This document shows positions 63,125 through 64,000 of a stretch of 64,000 bases of DNA, piece by piece. The first letter of the stretch is position 1. The number at the start of each line of letters is the position of its first letter. Under the pieces are notes generated by a model. It was not told the origin of the DNA and searched no databases. It saw only the letters and a program-made list of their open reading frames with translations. The stretch covers positions 806,001 to 870,000 of the forward strand of contig BCKQ01000002.1 in the NCBI GenBank assembly GCA_001600695.1, read 5' to 3'. This DNA comes from Ascoidea asiatica (Eukaryota > Ascomycota > Saccharomycetes > Ascoideales > Ascoideaceae). A program made the position numbers and the translations under genes.

Positions 63125-63130
<6 letters not shown>
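61583..63130 (+). CDS. BUD22: Small-subunit ribosome biogenesis protein Bud22
   Basis: Bud22 is a nucleolar factor of 18S rRNA maturation (SRFBP1/BUD22 family). 515 residues, against 519 in S. cerevisiae. A helical Lys-rich N-terminal half (to ~150) with YIPEWVKDSL near 170 is followed by an acidic Ser/Asp/Glu region (about 255-355). A basic region follows with RKNRRGQRARQKIWEEKYG and a charged helix. The hallmark C-terminus HPSWIAKQKAKE ... KFQGKKIVF (about 490-515) is the Bud22 signature. A PAC motif in the promoter agrees with this role. A (TA)n tract begins directly after the stop and provides UAUAUA efficiency elements for 3'-end formation. Confidence 0.9.
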
Positions 63131-63169
<39 letters not shown>

Positions 63170-63189
63170 ATGTGTGTGTGTATGTGTGT
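63131..63189. repeat. (TA)n(GT)n compound microsatellite after BUD22
   Basis: TA units run to about 63155 and then GT/TG units, twice broken by TATG. The tract lies between the convergent BUD22 and OAR1-like stops, starting at the base after the BUD22 stop codon. It could act as 3'-end efficiency element and is likely length-variable. Confidence 0.95.
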
Positions 63190-63218
63190 GATTGAAGATA
63201 ATATATAATGGTATATAA

Positions 63219-64000
63219 TTAAGTAGCAGTATAACCATCATCAATAATAATTGATTGAGCATTAATATTTTTTGACTTAATTAAGAATAAAACAGTATTT
63301 GCAATTTCTTTTGAATTTATATAATTATTTTTTAATAAATTTTTTTTATAATAAAAATTAGAATCTAAGTTTGAAGTCATTTTTGAATTTACTAAACCTG
63401 GACAAATAGAATTAACTCTAATTTTTTTTGAAGATAATTCAACAGCTAAAGATTTTGAAAAAGATAATAAAGCACCTTTTGTAGCTGAATAAATAGAAGT
63501 ACCTGAAATTCCAGTTATTGCTAAAATTGAAGAAATATTAATAATTATATTATTAATATTATTATTAATATTATTATTAGATTCTTTTTGTTTAATAATA
63601 TTTCTTAACATGAATTTAATAATTTTTTTAGTTAAAATTATTGGACCAAGAAGATTTGTATTTAAAATTGATTGAATTTGATTAATATTTGAATTTAATA
63701 ATAATGAATTTTGAGAAATTCCAGCATTATTAATTAAAATATTTACATTTTTTAAAGAATTATTATTTAATAATGAAATTTTTTCATTAATTGAAATTGG
63801 ATCAGATATATCACAAACTATATATGAATGATTAGAAATATGATAATTATTTAAATTATTTAAATAATTTATTGAATTTTTTAATAAATTTTCATTTCTT
63901 GATAATAATATACAATCACAACCTAATTTTGCTAAAGTTTTTGCAATTTCAAAACCAATACCTTGTGAAGAACCTGTAATTAAAGCTGTATTATTAATTA
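63219..64000 (-). CDS. OAR1: Short-chain dehydrogenase, probably mitochondrial 3-oxoacyl-ACP reductase Oar1, 5' end outside window
   Basis: The frame is open to the right edge without an ATG before codon LRNII (ATG at 63611, which lies mid-domain), so the true start is a few codons beyond base 64000. The visible part has all SDR landmarks: TALITGSSQGIGFEI (cofactor Gly motif TGxxxGIG), VNILINNAGIS (NNAG), INISSILA (catalytic Ser), YSATK (catalytic Tyr and Lys), and IRVNSICPGLV. ISQNSLLLNSNINQIQSILN and the GTSIYSATKGAL context resemble Oar1 of mitochondrial type II fatty-acid synthesis. Other 3-ketoacyl-ACP reductase-like SDRs remain possible. An Asn-rich insert lies before the catalytic Ser. 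It converges with BUD22. Confidence 0.8.
   Translation of the reverse strand, partial: INNTALITGSSQGIGFEIAKTLAKLGCDCILLSRNENLLKNSINYLNNLNNYHISNHSYIVCDISDPISINEKISLLNNNSLKNVNILINNAGISQNSLLLNSNINQIQSILNTNLLGPIILTKKIIKFMLRNIIKQKESNNNINNNINNIIINISSILAITGISGTSIYSATKGALLSFSKSLAVELSSKKIRVNSICPGLVNSKMTSNLDSNFYYKKNLLKNNYINSKEIANTVLFLIKSKNINAQSIIIDDGYTAT

Overview
This window is nuclear DNA of a budding yeast (Saccharomycotina). It is strongly AT-rich, and leucine is encoded almost only by TTA. Genes are mostly intronless, with long Asn, Ser and Gln runs. The one intron recognised, in SUI1, has the yeast signals GTATGT, TACTAAC and AAG. The gene set is that of a yeast: MRH4, PER1, SUI1, SLI15, SVP26, RGD2, a KRE1-like wall protein, a Ste13/Dap2-type peptidase, KAP120, VPS1, FRQ1, COQ7, PEX29, RRD2, VMA22, a phospholipase B, BUD22 and an OAR1-like reductase. 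The species cannot be fixed from sequence alone. CTG codons are so rare that the CUG decoding type is not settled. No rRNA, tRNA, transposon or CRISPR array was seen.

Layout. 1-7.2 kb: 3' part of a leucine-rich-repeat gene with a 21-bp coding repeat, then MRH4 (-), PER1 (+) with an upstream ORF abutting its ATG, and spliced SUI1 (-). 8.4-11.5 kb: an inverted duplication of an unrecognised gene, whose two copies share a 428-bp perfectly identical block inside diverged flanks. 12.8-30.6 kb: SLI15 (+), SVP26 (+), RGD2 (-), KRE1-like (+), dipeptidyl aminopeptidase (-) and a large protein read here as a degenerate RNase III with two dsRBD-like modules (+). 31.3-43.7 kb: KAP120 (-), a small membrane protein sharing the dsRBD-like module (-), VPS1 (+), FRQ1 (+), COQ7 (-) and an NmrA-like reductase (-). 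44.5-64 kb: PEX29 (+), a TRP/Flc-type membrane protein (-), a Rieske protein without a recognisable catalytic iron site (+), RRD2 (-), VMA22 (+), phospholipase B (-), BUD22 (+) and the truncated OAR1-like gene (-).

The genes are not a pathway cluster; they are the usual mixture of a yeast chromosome. Convergent pairs are tight (11 bp VMA22/PLB, 21 bp FRQ1/COQ7, 88 bp BUD22/OAR1-like). Divergent promoters are long (0.5-2.1 kb) and contain GC-rich islets and perfect palindromes that look like factor-binding sites. The parts most worth attention are the inverted gene pair with its conversion tract, the two genes sharing a dsRBD-like module, the non-catalytic-looking Rieske protein, and several promoter palindromes.
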